DNA of 64,000 nt from Progne subis subis (taxonomy: Eukaryota > Chordata > Aves > Passeriformes > Hirundinidae). This document shows, piece by piece, positions 34,233-47,124 of the stretch. Each line of letters starts with the position of its first letter. Positions within the stretch are counted from its first letter, which is position 1. Made by a program: the position numbers and the translations under genes. The stretch is from positions 3,403,636 through 3,467,635 of the forward strand of contig JAKJHU010000053.1 in NCBI GenBank assembly GCA_022316685.1, in the 5' to 3' direction. The notes beneath the pieces were generated by a model. That model had not been told where the DNA came from. It made no database searches and saw only the letters and a program-made list of their open reading frames with translations.

Positions 34233-34257
34233 AAAAAAAAAAAAAAAAAAAGAAAAA
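34233..34257 (+). repeat. Poly-A tract, A19 plus A5
   Basis: A19 at 34233-34251, then G and A5. No recognisable retroposon upstream. Confidence 0.95.
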
Positions 34258-34259
34258 CA

Positions 34260-37130
34260 CCCATGTTGGGAGTTAATTTGAGTTAATATAATCTCAGTAA
34301 TCACTGAATTTATTGCCCAGGAAAACTTAAGGCCTTTCAGTCTCTCCGTTTGGCCAAAAGCTGAGCTCATGATTTGTGGACTTCGACAGGCAGGTGCTAA
34401 TCACTCCCATCCAGCTGAGCCACAATTTGCTGGCCTCTCCTGTAAAACATTCCAGCTTTCCTCAGTGCCCTCTTGCATGTGCTGCTTTACAAGGAAACTG
34501 TAAATTACAATTAAACCAGCACGCAGTATATTATTTTCTTAGTTGATAGCGGGTTGTTTTATGGGGGGAGCACATTAACGAGAGATGCCTGGGGACACGT
34601 GGTGTCCCACCCTTCTGTGCCTCAGGTTGTGCACAGATAGGAACATACAGCCCTCATTGATAATCAGGCTGAAAAGGGCTCTGTTGAGTAATTGCAGCAT
34701 TAGTCTTCTCTAAATGAAGCTTCAAAGTAATTTCAGCTTTTCATAATTACAGAGCCAGCGGACTGTAACAATTTCCAAATGTTTTGGAGCTGATTTTTAA
34801 AGCTGATCTGCAACATGTAGTTCAGATAAGTCTCAGAGGCCCAGATGCTTTGTTTTTAAGTGAAAACCTGTTGGGGAAATCCTCACTGATGTGTCTAAGA
34901 TTTACACTGACCACAAAGAGACCTGAGTAAAGTGGCCCCATCAAATGGGTTGGGGGAAAGAGGGAGAGGAGTGGCCAAGAGGTTACACAGACACAGCCAG
35001 AGTTTTGATATTAGGAATACCATATTGACAATTTTGATACAAGCTTTACTAGAAAAATATAATTTCCTCCTTCCTTTTTATGCATCTCAGTGGGATGATT
35101 TTGAAGCGAGGACCATTCCATTGACTAAAAGCACCTCATTGTTTTAGGAGGTTTGGATGGCTTCTGAGGTTTCTAAGTTCCACATGTAAAGGAGAGCTTG
35201 TGGATCAAGGCTTCAGAGGTACTGAAGTGCTTATAGCTGGTGATGAGTACCTTAAGAGCATTCTCAAAAGCACCTGGATGAGTTGACTCATTCATTCTTG
35301 GTATTTGTGCATAAATCTGAAAACTGGGCCTGAGGGATGCAGAGGGTGGCCATCACCTCAGTTGTCTCGTGGTGACCTAGGCTTAATGCCTTTCTCAGTA
35401 AAGCTTTTCATGGCTGAATGTAAGGCTGGATGTATTCATGCACTTGACATTCATCCAGTGAACAACCCTCAACTGCTTTTCAGGGATGTAAGGCTTCAAT
35501 TACCACATCCTAGGATTATAAAAAATAGATCATCATCTCCATTGTTTCTCAAACTGCCTGAAAGCTGTAGGAAATATTCTGGGAGAGCGCTTAGGAGCCA
35601 TTAGAAGAATACCTGGAAAAGAAGGGGGGAAAAATGATGTAACTGATTCTGGCCTGGCAGCTATTTAAATTAAGAGTCTGACATGTGGTGTGGGGAGGGA
35701 ATTGAGGAGGTTCCTGGCCAGCTCAAGGGAATGAGACCAGGTTAAAAATCTTTGCATCGGAAATAAGACAGAGGAGTGGGACAAAGGAGTAACATGGAAA
35801 TGGCAACTAATTGCAGAACTAAATAAAACTGGAAAAAAATTGTTTTCTTTCCATTTTAAGGATACCATAGCAGGGCAATGCTCTTGAGCTCTATTTCACC
35901 TGCTTTGTGCATAACACCTTGATAATCATGTGTGAAGTGCCTTTGTCTCCTTCTCTGAGTCTTCCTTGCCGAGTGCATCACCTTGAGATTGGAACTCAGG
36001 GATATCATCTCTGTGTATATTTTCAATGTGGAAAGAAACTTTTATTGGAAACAAGAGTCTTATTTAAAATAGGAGAGAGAGCATAGAATTTTTATCCTTT
36101 CATGAAGTTGATCCAAACCTTCAAAGTGTTTTGGTAATTGTGTTTATGGCTAAAAGATTGATTATTTAAGTCTGTGCTAGAGTACACTTTTTGGTATGAA
36201 GTAATGGTTCATGACAAACCAGTTCAGGAATGCTTTTGAGTTTTTCAGGAATTTTTTTAAGCTGGATGAGGAGTGGAGAGTGTGAGGCACTAAGTTTAGC
36301 ATTTCAAAACATCTGGATCTGCTCTGTGGTTTATTTTTTAATGTGTTTTCCATGAGTCTAGTTAAACAACCACATGGCTTGATGGCAAAATGAATGCAAG
36401 TGTAGTGTTTGGAAAGGGACCCTGGATGAAAGTTCTCTTGCTAACTAGAGTCAAGTATATGCTCTTGTTTCTGGTTAGGCTGTGTGGATTCACAGAGAGC
36501 CCATCTTGGCTGCTGCTGTTCCCTTCCTCTGCCAAAAGCTGCTAAACATAAAGCAGGCAAAGGAAGTACTAAATTACAGAACACCTAATCTTTAGTCCTT
36601 TGTTTAATCTCAAATGAGTATCCCAGATCTCATAACTAGAAACGAGGCCAGCGCACAGGGCCAAGCACAAGATGCTCCAGAACCTACCCTGGAGCAGAGG
36701 GTCTCCTGTGGCTGCAGGGGCAGAGGGGGATGATTCTTAAAATGGCTTTTTTAGCCTGTGCTGTCACAGTGCTGCTGAGATCTCTGCTTCTGATGGGCTG
36801 CCAACACACCAGCAAAGTGTAGCTAGTACTGGTCCCTCTTTAAATGCTATTAATTTGGGGCATATGGGAGGTTTTTGGGATTTTTTTTTTTTGTTAGTAT
36901 TAAAATAGATATGGTTGTATTGATGTGAAATTGCTCATAGACCCTGTCAGGGGTAAGAGCCGAACTTAGCTCTGCTTGCAAGTGATATTTAGTCAATGCT
37001 CTTGGTCCTTCCCCTTGACATCCTTTTTCTCCCATTTATTTCTCCCCCTTTTCCCTCTCCCAAGCATGTGTTTTTCTTCTGTTGCTGCTTTCATCTTGGC
37101 CCAAGTGTTATTGAGGCCCTGATGTTGCAC
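34260..37130. other. Unique, AT-leaning non-coding sequence, no gene seen
   Basis: Long stretches (34480-34900, 35850-36620) are AT-rich and nearly devoid of open frames above 60 codons, with scattered TAATTA and TTAAAT motifs. No repeat family, gene or RNA is recognised. Confidence 0.5.
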
Positions 37131-40100
37131 CGGTGTCAGGAGAGTGGGGCTGGCTGAGGTACAACTGGGGGCAGCTCTTGAGGACTGTGGGGCCCATCTC
37201 CACAAGAAGTTTAGAGCCTTCCCTAAAAATCCTTGTCTCCCATTGCCGTTCTGTCCTAACAGTGACATGCGGTGGCAGCAGGATGCAACAGAGGCAGTGC
37301 TGCTTTCTCCTGCAGACCTCTGAACACCTCAGAGGGTCTCAGTGCATCTCAGCAACCCTGCACTGGCTCTCTCTGAGGGTTTGGTTGACTCTAAACCCCA
37401 CAGAGTTGGGCACAGGCCAGTGCAGGCTGAGGGAGGAGAGGCACATAGGCAAAAGGTTAATTTTAACTTCACAAGTTAAAGATAGGGGTTTTTTTGTTTT
37501 ATAGCATATGGCACTAAAAATTCTTGTTCTACCGCTATTATGACAATGAGTTATCCTCTCTGTTCTTTTTGTGTGATGCTCTTCTCTTAATCATCTCTTG
37601 CATTTTATGCATGTGCACACATGTGCAAAACCACTGCAAGTGCTTCTGTCGAAATCCTACCAGCTAAAAAGTGTGAGTTGCTGTTGGGTGCAACTTGGGT
37701 TTATTTGTATCTCGGTAAGTCTTGTAGAGGTCATTCTGAAAATCTCGTATTTGCCCCAAAAGACTGGAAATTGTGCTGAATTGATCTGTAGAGAATTGAT
37801 CCCTTGCAGAACATTTGCAAGAAGGATTGGGTGGCAGCAAATGGAAAAGATTAACTCCTCAGGAAGGAGAGGATGGAGCACCAAAGGAACAAAACAAAGG
37901 ATATTGAGGGAGAGGTAGGTAGCAGAAGAGTAGAGACATTCATGCGTTGATAGCCTTAAAGAAGTGTTCTGAAGTATTTTCTGTGCTTCAGGGTTGCAGC
38001 CAGTCTACATGCCTGGAAAACAAAGAAAGTTGTTGTGCAGATGTAAAAAAGGACACTGGAGATGGAGCTAAGGATGGTGCATTTGTCTTCAGTGACTTAT
38101 ACAGATTCTCGAGCTGAGGAGTAGAAGGGTTAACCACTCTGTGTATTAATGCCACAAAAAGCTTTTCAACCAGGAACATAAATTACTGAAGCTGCTATTC
38201 ACAAAGACACATATGAGACATAAAACAACTGCCACAGCTTTTCACATGTCTTATTGTACTTCATCTCATGGTGATGGCTGGAGTGCTCTGGGACTACTTT
38301 TCAAAGTAGTCTCCTTTGTATCTCAAGAATACACAATGGCTCAGCCTTGACATCCATCTTCATATGTAAGGAGACTGATAGGTCACCAGTGACATAGCTG
38401 CAAACATGTTATCAAGCATCCTCTGATTGCTTCCAAGCAAGTGTTCCTGTCCTGAACAAGACAGCATTTAGATGTTCCCTTCCTGATTATCTTACTTAGA
38501 TTTTTATTTACCCTGAATTACGGCAAAAACAATCGCTATTCACATTTTTCCACTTTGTGATTTGTAGAGTCAGTGTTTCCAGCAGCTGCTGGATTCCCTT
38601 ATTCCCAGGAGGGCCCTACTTTGAAGTGAATATGCAGAAATCACAGTCCTAGAGAGCTGCTGAGGCCAGGTCTGGAGGGATAATACTTAACAAATGAGAT
38701 ATACATGCACTTCTGTCCTTTCTGTTTAGAAGCAGTCAGGTGCTGCCATGGTCTTTACCAAGCTGAACTGAACAAACAAGGAATCAACCTTGCTGGATCA
38801 GGAATTTGTGTTCCCTTCCCAGTTGCCATTTAGCCAGAGCAATCACCAGCTTGCCAGCCTTCTGCCTGTCTTGCGTTTATGGCTGGCAAGTTGCAAAGCC
38901 GGGGTGTGTGTATGCAAAACTGCTGACCATGAAGCTGAGATCAAGTTGGAAAATGGGTTCTGGGAAACCTTATGCCAAGAAGAAAAATATCTTAGTGAGT
39001 TTAATATTTAGCACTCAGCTAAAAGAGCTCATACTTCCCCTCCTGCCTCTAAGCTGAAAAGCAGCCCAGTCTCCTGTAGAAAGTGAAGTTAAGAGGCAGG
39101 GCAGGGCTCCTGTTTGTGTTGTGGCAGACAGTTCTGTCTGCTTGGGTTTGTATCAACAGACACAAATTGTTGACTTCACCTCTGGGTGTTTATCTCCTCT
39201 GTGCAGGCTGTGTTTGCTCTTGTCTGCTCTGGGAGGGCTGGCAAGACCCGGGATGTGGAGCAGGCTGGTGATGGGGCAGGGATGGGGCTCTGTGGGTGCC
39301 CAGCTGGGGCACAGCCCACACCTGCAGTGCTGGGCTGGGGGACAGGGAGTTAAGCAGGGGAGCACTTGTGTGTAAATATTTGCTTTCTCCGACCAGGAGC
39401 TCTGCAAGAAACAGGTCTCAGAGCACAGTATAAACATCCAGCCCTTGCAGCTCTGAGGTTGGTTGGGTCCAGCAATGCCCAGTTGTGCTTGTACTAATAT
39501 TAAATATAAGCAGTAGAGTTTTGCCAGCCTCATCCCTCAGGCGAGATCTGTTTTTTAACTAGCTCTGCAGTCAACTGTCCTTCCCCCACCTTTTTTTTTT
39601 TTTTTTTCCCCTTACCATAAAGTAAATCAAAACTGGAGTTAGCCACAGTTAAGTGACCATGAAATGCTCAGAGCTAATCCTAAGGCTCTGGTCCTTTCAG
39701 GCATTAGCCCTGCTGTGACTCGGTAGCAATCTCTTCTAGCTCTGCAGTTTTCAAAATTACCTTACTCATGTCCAAACCCAGGATCAGAAGAGGTGCATTT
39801 GCCCCTGCCATCAGTTCCCTCAGTCAGCTTCTGTGTGTCTGCATGAACCAGAAACAAATCTCCCTCTTCCACCGTTTCCCCCAAGTTTTCATTTCTCTGA
39901 AGTGCTGCTAACACCTGCTGACACAGATACACATCCAACTTTTGGAGTCCATGAATGCAGCATTGAACTCCCAGCCCCAATGCTTGGATTCAGAGGAACC
40001 TTGTCTGGAGTATGGACAGATGACTTCTCCCTGCATTGCAGAATAAGCTTTTTATCTTTCATATATTATTTCCCGTCTTATGTGTTGATGTGGCTCAGGT

Positions 40101-41832
40101 CACTTTGCTCTTATGTGCTGACAACATTGCAAGGGTCAGTATGAAATCTGTGTTTGTCCTCATCCTGGAGAGATTACCTACCTGTTCACACTGGTAATGC
40201 ATCTACTTCTACAGTTTTGGGTGGCAGAGCTGATTTTATGGGTTTCTGCTCAGAGAGACCCAGTTTCTAGCAGACTTACTGTGCCCTGTAATGGTCAGTG
40301 GTGAATTCTGCCTCTGTTTCTCCCAATATCTGACAAAACAATAAGTATGAAACAATGACTGAAAGCTCAGAGACTTTGCACTGCAGTGTTTGGGGGAGAA
40401 AACCCTTGGGAGATGTTTTTTGTCTTGATGCTGGGTGTGCTTTCGCTCAAGTACAGAACTAGAGGATACAAAAAAATTATAAAACGTTGCTCTAGCTCTT
40501 GTTTGGAGTTTTGTGCTGCTGCCTGGAAGGAGTCTAAAGCTGAAGAATGTTGAGATGGGGCAGCACAGTGGGGGTGTGGGATAGAGAAAGCTTTTTCAGT
40601 TCCACAGACCATTCAGGTGCTCCCTGTCTGCAAGGGTGGCTAGTTCTCCAGGAGGATGATGAGGGAGCTTCTAAGAAGGCTGCTGAGTTAACGATCACGT
40701 AGTTGTAAAAGCCAGGGAGCATTTCCACCATGCTGAGCACTGAGTTGAGGTGGCTTTTTTGGAACAGGCTCAGCTGGTAGTATGAGAACATGATGAAAAT
40801 AAACAAGGTATTGTGTGGAGATTTGGTTAGGGAGTTGAAAGTCAATTCACCCACAATTCATCTGCTGCCTTTGTGACAGGCGAATAAAATAAAATACCTT
40901 GAGAAAAGAGCTTGAGGTCATTTTTTTTTCCCCTGGGCTAAAGAGACTAAATCAGAAGACTGCACCTTTCATGGAAGGCAGTCAAGCTCTTTTTCATCAA
41001 ACATTTGGATGTCAACATGAGCAGCTTGAGCCTATGTAAGATTATAGACTTTTTCACGTGTCAGTCAAAATATCCTGGGGAGAAAAATGTCACATTCTTC
41101 CTCTGTGTTACTGGCACTCATGTTTTGTAAAACACATAGCTCTTTATTTAAAATAGATCTGCAGATATAAAAGCTGAACAGAAAATATCAGGAAGTTGGC
41201 TGGTCTCTAGAAGAGATGCATGCTGAGAATGTAAAATTAATTTGCTGCATGTGAAAAATGCTGGCAGTGGGGACAGATGACAGGGAAGGTGTCTGAAAGA
41301 GAACAGCATGGGTATGTCTCCTCTGCCTTGCAAAGCAAAATAGTCCAGTCCTGTTCACAAAGGACTCTTTCTGGGCTAAGCTGGTAACCTGATCTTTGTT
41401 CCCTTCACATTGGTTTACCCTTTTGCTAGTCTCTTTTCCAGCACAAAACACTTCTGTGTATCTTATATAAAGCAGAGACCAGGCAGAGGTCCTGGTTTGT
41501 GAATGGCAGGTGCCTCCCTCAGTCGGTGAATGATACTGCTGGTCTCTCCAAGATGCTCAGGGCTCCCTGTCTGTCTGTGTTTCCCCCATAGAAGAACCAT
41601 TCTGATTTGGTTTGGAGATCCATCTTAAAAGAAGCAGAAAAAACAGGATGTTCTTGGGGTGAATTACTTGTTCTTCCAATTAAATAAACCGAAGCATCAA
41701 CATTTTCCCACGTGTATGAGAAAATTGCATGAGGTGTTCAGGATCACAGCAGAACCAGCACTGGCCTTTCATCTCAACTCTGTGACATATCTAGTGTCGT
41801 GTTCCTCTTGCACCCAACTGCAGCTGCCTCAG
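37130..41832. other. Unique non-coding sequence, no gene seen
   Basis: Mixed sequence. Open frames near 37133-37504, 39153-39533 and 39833-40144 are 100-130 codons, overlap other frames and carry no recognised domain. A T17 tract sits at about 39592-39608. Confidence 0.55.
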
Positions 41833-41929
41833 GTGAAGAACTCTGCTGGTGCAGGATTGCTTTCAGAACATGGTTTGACTGTGAAGAACTCTGCTGGTGC
41901 AGGATTGCTTTCAGGAACATGGTTTGACT
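41833..41929 (+). repeat. Near-perfect 48/49-bp tandem duplication
   Basis: Unit 1 is 41833-41880 and unit 2 is 41881-41929, both beginning GTGAAGAACTCTGCTGGTGC and ending ACATGGTTTGACT. The only difference is one extra G in unit 2 (TTTCAGAACA versus TTTCAGGAACA). Such high identity implies a recent duplication, possibly polymorphic. A chance plus-strand open frame (41659-41943) crosses it and so contains a repeated VKNSAGAGLLS peptide. Confidence 0.97.
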
Positions 41930-41939
41930 GTTCAGCTCC

Positions 41940-42960
41940 ATGATATTTGGTGTGAGAAGATAAAGATGTGTCTGTATCTCTGTGGTGCTCAGCTGAATTT
42001 CACTTCTGGGTGTTTGCAGCAGGCCATAATTTTCCTGGTCTGCACCAGTCTGACACGCAGAAAATGTGGAGAGATAGGTGCTTGATTACCGATTTGAGAC
42101 TGGGAATGAGTAAGGAAAAGTACATCCCTATTTTGTTTTCAGAGGATTTGAGGTGCGTGCTACAACCTACTTTCCACCATTAGCGCTTGTGGGGTCTAGC
42201 CTGGAGGAAGGGCACCAGGAGATCCAAACTGTAGTTTCAGGATCCTTAAGGCTTCTGGGTTGATCTGAACATTGCTTCAAATTGATTGTTAAATCAGGGA
42301 GTGTGGGCGTAGCTCATTCCGTTATAATCCCCACAAATTGCTTTGTAATCGAAGCTTTTGTTCCAGTGTCAAGTGGTTAAGCACCAAGTAAGAAGATCTA
42401 TTTTACAAGACTAGACAAGATCTGACAGACAGCGGAAACTTAACTTTCAACAAATATAACAATCAACATGAGAGAACCAAAAGGTCCTCATTAAGCACTG
42501 CTGTTCTTAATTAATTGGTCCTTCAGATTTACTTCTTTAAAGCTGCTAACAGCCTTAAGCCTTTCCTAGATTAATTACAAAAGACGAGCAAATCACAATA
42601 ATGAGTTTAGCCTCAGGCTCTTGCCAGGCCTCTGACCTATGTGTGTAGGTTTGCTCCATGCTGGGTAGACCGGGGGAAGCAATTTGCCTTCTTGTCTTGT
42701 TTCTGAATCAGAATTTCTGGCAGGAAGTGGTGGGGGTTTTTTTTTATTTTCTTCAGTTGTTGGAAAGTGTAATTTTCCTTCCCCTGATAGATTCTTGTCA
42801 CTTAGTTTAAAATGATCCCTCTGCTGTAACGACTCCCACTTGGGCTGGAAACCCTCCTTCACCAACAACAGCTCAGCCAGTGATGATGACTTTCAAGGCT
42901 TGTAATTCTTGGCTTACGAGGCTGCAGACTCGGGGAAGCATCATTAAAAATGAATCATGC
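41940..42960. other. Unique sequence, AT-rich in the middle, no gene seen
   Basis: 42280-42600 is AT-rich and unique, with AATTAATTGG and GATTAATTAC motifs and no frame above 60 codons. It is possibly conserved non-coding DNA. No gene recognised. Confidence 0.45.
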
Positions 42961-42969
42961 TGCTCCCCT

Positions 42970-43160
42970 GGGGACGTGCCTGCTTCCCGGGATGCACGAT
43001 CGTGTGGATCCATCACCCCTCCCCTGCCGCACAGCGCTGCCGAGGCAGCGGCGCGGCGTGGGGATGAATTGCACAGAGGAACACGGGTGTTGCACCTATT
43101 CATGTAGGGAGAGAGGTTTTTGTGCGCGCCTGGAGGAGCAGAGCCGCGGCTGCACCGAGC
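42970..43160. promoter_or_regulatory. CpG-rich patch, possible small CpG island
   Basis: About 17-18 CpGs in some 200 bp, concentrated in CTGCCGCACAGCGCTGCCGA and GGCAGCGGCGCGGCGTGGGG. Surroundings are CpG-poor. Overlapping frames (75 and 87 codons plus, 108 minus) are unrecognised. It may be an orphan island. The MIR relic that follows is unrelated to it. Confidence 0.4.
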
Positions 43161-43274
43161 GGCTGGTGCTCCTGAGGTGTCTTTCCTGGTCTGATCCATC
43201 CTTTTATCCGTAACTCAGGCTTCTGGGGCCGTCCCCATTCCTGTCATCCTCCCGTTTCAACCATCGCTCACCGT

Positions 43275-43440
43275 GATTTGGATGGGTGGCTCACAGTGTA
43301 ATGGGGAGTTTGTTTCCCGTGCCTCAGTTTCCCTACCTGTAGAACGGCACCGTACCATCTCTTGGAGCTCAGCTACATGTCTTGACTTACTCATTCTGTA
43401 AATTGCTTTGAGATCTTAGGCTGATGAGGAGATAAGGGAA
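43275..43440 (+). mobile_element. MIR-family SINE remnant
   Basis: GTGCCTCAGTTTCCCTACCT, then GTAGAACGG, matches the MIR block TGTGCCTCAGTTTCCTCATCTGTAAAATGGG. Further on, TGTAAATTGCTTTGAGATCT, TAGGCTGATGAGGA resembles the 'AAGTGCTTTGAGATCTTTGGATGAAAGG' type of 3' end seen in some MIR-related SINEs. Order, spacing and orientation agree, though divergence is high. Confidence 0.7.
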
Positions 43441-43444
43441 AATT

Positions 43445-43925
43445 ATTGCAGTTTGTGCTCTTGATTAGATAATCATCTGCTTAATTTCCTGTGAGTTCAA
43501 TGAGGCACCTAAGAATTATGCTAAACTGTGGTTTAAGAAGTGACATCATCCCAGTGCTGTACTGTTCGACAAAACTGACTGTAGCCATGGATAACCACTA
43601 AAAAACGCTGTTCTAAGGCAATCTGCTGTGCCCCTCCACGGTGCCCTTCCCAGCAGTGAAATGAAGTGGGAGGTCCTGGGGTGAGGGCACCTGGTGCCTC
43701 CACAAGCCTCAGCCCAGAAGCAGAGTGAGCTTTGCTGCCAAGAGGAGAATCTACTCTAAAGATTCTTTCTAAGCACAGCAGTGATGCATTAACACGATGT
43801 GCTGCTGGATGTTTTCTTCCTGAAAATAAAGGGAATATAAATTTTTTATTGAAGTTTTTGGGTTCCCTCTTCCCACTTACCTTGCCCTCTGTTTTGCTGA
43901 TGCTGGATGCAGGTTTAAAAGGTGT
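43445..43925. other. Unique sequence, no gene seen
   Basis: No gene, RNA or further repeat recognised. Open frames are below 75 codons. Confidence 0.5.
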
Positions 43926-43927
43926 GG

Positions 43928-43964
43928 TTTTATTTATTTATTTATTTTAATTATTATTTTTTAA
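43928..43964 (+). repeat. TTTA microsatellite with degenerate TTA tail
   Basis: TTTTATTTATTTATTTATTT followed by TAATTATTATTTTTTAA. Simple sequence. Confidence 0.9.
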
Positions 43965-43969
43965 TGCTC

Positions 43970-46900
43970 TTAAGGTGTCCTCTTGCAGGCCAGAACAGTC
44001 ACAGATGAGCTCCTATGTGCAGAACTGCTGTGCATTGCTTTATTGCTACCTGGAAGCTGTAGAGTAGCATCAGCTCACTGCTGTGTCTCAGCTAATAAAT
44101 CTGGGTTAGTTTTTTTGCTTAAAATAAAAAAAAATCCCATCTGCTCTGGCAAAAGTGTACAAAACAGTGATTTTTTTTTGCACCTTAAATCGTGAGTAGC
44201 TACACTGAGGTGAATCCCCATTCGGGGGGTGCTTTGCTCACCTCTAGGACAGCTGGTATCAGTAGTGCCACAGTCACACACCAGGAGGGAGTCACAGCTC
44301 GAGCTGGCTGCTTCCCCCTCCCCTTGGCTCCACAGTGAAAATCCTGGCCAGCACAGTTAATCCATTTCCCTTTTATTGCTCTGACAAAAAAAGAAAAGGA
44401 TCCTTATCTCTCTAAACTAGAAGTGGAATGGGAAGCAAGCAGAGGCCTTCCTCTTCCTTCTACTTATCATCTCTTTGTCCCTCTAAATTTGTCTCTGTCC
44501 CTGGACCTTAACCTCCCACTCCAAGGGCAGGACGGGGCAGGCTGATAAGCCCTCTCTGCAACCACTGGTATTGAAGCAATTATTCAGCCGCTGCAGCCCT
44601 TTGCAGCTGAGCGGAGATTGCCATCTCTGCTCATGGGAACACTGTCCTTGTGCCTCCCTAATGCATCCTGGCCTCCAGACCTTATTTATGGCACCTTCTG
44701 GCTGAGCTCCAAAGTGACGCAGCTTGGGGATCTTTACTGTGATTTCTTTGGACTCTGTCCTCAAAACCAAAGTAGTTGGGTTTTTTTATTATTATTTTTG
44801 TCCCCCCTTCCCTATCTACAGCTGCTCGTGCTGAATTCTGTTCACAGGACAGCAGCACTCCTCACTCCAGAGAGCTGGTCCTGTGTGTTTGCTGTCCTTT
44901 GGGAATAAATGCAGCGCGACAGAAGGAGATGAACTCTGCTGAGAGCAGCTCTGCTACACGTGTGCTAATACTGCCTTAGTTAGCAGGCTCCATTCATAGC
45001 TAATTTGAATGCAGTTGGGGAAATGTCTGCAATATTTCTATGGATTTTTTTTTTTAATTATCTATTTGTAGTTTCCAGGCAGAAATCATTGCAAAAAGCA
45101 GATTTTTGCACTTTGAGTTTTGTCAGCTTAGCCCAGAAGTGGGATTGGTCCCCAAGACTGGGAGTGCAACCTCAAATACTTGTATTCACCCTCACTTCAG
45201 AGCTGAAAAAAACCCCTTTTTGGGTGTTAGTTTCCTCTGCTTGGGCAGAAAAAAGCCCCATGGGACTATGAAACACATCAGCAGAGAGTTTAAAAATATC
45301 AGTGTATGCAGCAGAGAGTCAAAAATCCACTAAAAACTTTTAAACCCAAAGCCCCCAGTGGTAATGATGGTGGTGGTGCTGGCAGTGTGCAACTGACAGA
45401 AAATAAAAGTGGTTTTGGAGGATTTTTTCTCAAAAGAAAAAAAAAAAGCAGCCTTCTGCTTTTATTTGCACCTGGCATTGCCTGGACCTGTGCCTCTCTC
45501 AGTGGTGCTGTTCCCCCGGACTCGTGGGAGCGTGGGATCGAGGAGGGGCTGGGGCAGGGCAGTGGGAGGATCAGGTCTTTTTTCTGAGTTATGGATTTAG
45601 CAATAAACAATAACGATTTCCCCTTTATATAAGCACCAGTAGGGGAAACAAAACAAACCCTTTGCCTCATTTCCTGTTGTGTTTTGAGGTTTTTTACCAA
45701 CACTGAAAACCACAGTTCATTACGGGAAGTTTTAGTGGTCTGGGTCTGTCAGTGTTTTAAATCAGTATTTGGCATCAGCAAATGAGACACTTTTCCCTTG
45801 AAGTTGGAGGGGAGTTTCACTCTTTTATGTGTGTTTTGTTTGAGAAACGGTGTATTCGCACTTCTTGTTAAGTTCCTCATTTATAAGCACTGTGTAAAGC
45901 TGTGCTAACAAAACCCAGCTATGTTTTGAACAGTTTTCCTTCAAGCTGGATGAATAACACTTCACCATTAACCTGCTGCTTGCCAGGGGCTGGGGAGTGT
46001 GGCAGTCACTGGTCTGCTGTCAGCTCAGTTTAACGTCTCTGCCTCTTTGTAGATGAGTTTTCATCGGTGAACTTGTTCTGGAGGGAGATATGAGTCTGAG
46101 ACATAAATTTTTATGGCGTGTGTAGGCTTGTATCATCATCTGGGATATTGGGATGGTGTGTGAGGGGCTGTACATACTCATGGGTAACAGTGTGGTGCCC
46201 CCTCAAAACCCAGCAGGAGCTGGCAGGGAAATGAAACAACTTTTTAGCTTTTGCTCCCCGGTTTCCAGTCTTTAAAAGGCGTCAGAGTGATGGTATTGAT
46301 CTGATTTTGTGGAATATCCTGAGATGCTCAGATAAGAATAAGCACAAGAACGGCACTGGTGCCACAAGGCTCCCTGAATCAGTCCCTCATCAGCTGTGCT
46401 TCTCTCTGGGCAGTCAGGCTTCAAGCTAAGCCAAGCCTCTGTCCCAGGCTGCTGTGAGAGCTGTGCACCGTGAGGAACCCTGATTTTATAGTGTTATGCA
46501 TTTGAACTGGCCTGTTCCCAGCTGAAGGCACACAGCCTAGCAGAAGCCCACCAGAAGGACTGACCCTGCTGTGCCTGGGAGCATCCAGGTGGGCTGTTGG
46601 CCATGCCAGCACAGGAGTGCTGAGAGACTGTCCCAGTTTGTTAACTTCTGTGTGGGCCATAGAGATGTGGAGGCAGCTCTTCAGCTACACCATCCCACTC
46701 CTCACATCAAGCACGGCCTGGGCAGAAGCTGTCTCTGGGTCAGAGCCTCCAGCAGAACTGAGCTGAGAGCTGTCTGGAGAAGATGAAAGTGAGCGTTGCC
46801 ACCCTGTCCCTTTGGAGGAGCAGGCTCTGGAGCGAGGTGGCTTTGCTGCTGTCCTGTCTCTCCATGGAGACTGTGTGAGCCCCCAGGGAATGTGCTCTGG

Positions 46901-47100
46901 TGCCACAGGTTAAGTGTATTACAGTATGGGAGGGATAAAACAAATGGGCTGAGTGTTCCTATGTGCCACCAAGATCCATTTAATTCAGTAACACAGAGGG
47001 AACTGTGCTTTGGCACCTTCCCCACCTCCACCAGCTTCTCACAGAAGGGATTAACAAGGGATTTAATTAATAAGGAGAGTGACTTGTGTTTTTGTTGGTC
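43970..47100. other. Unique non-coding sequence, no gene seen
   Basis: Mixed sequence with overlapping frames of up to about 134 codons (45299-45703, minus). All are low-confidence chance frames, and several run across A/T tracts near 44120-44140, 44779-44800, 45047-45060 and 45429-45450. Confidence 0.55.
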
Positions 47101-47119
47101 TTTTTTTTTTTTTTTTTTT
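47101..47119 (+). repeat. Poly-T tract, 19 bp
   Basis: Uninterrupted T19. It lies inside a 167-codon chance frame (46796-47299), where it would encode a phenylalanine run, which further argues against that frame being real. Confidence 0.95.
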
Positions 47120-47124
47120 CCTTT

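Noticed and set aside
41659..41943. 94-codon frame with an internal peptide repeat
   Set aside because: The peptide repeat is explained by the 48-bp DNA duplication; the rest of the frame is unrecognised.
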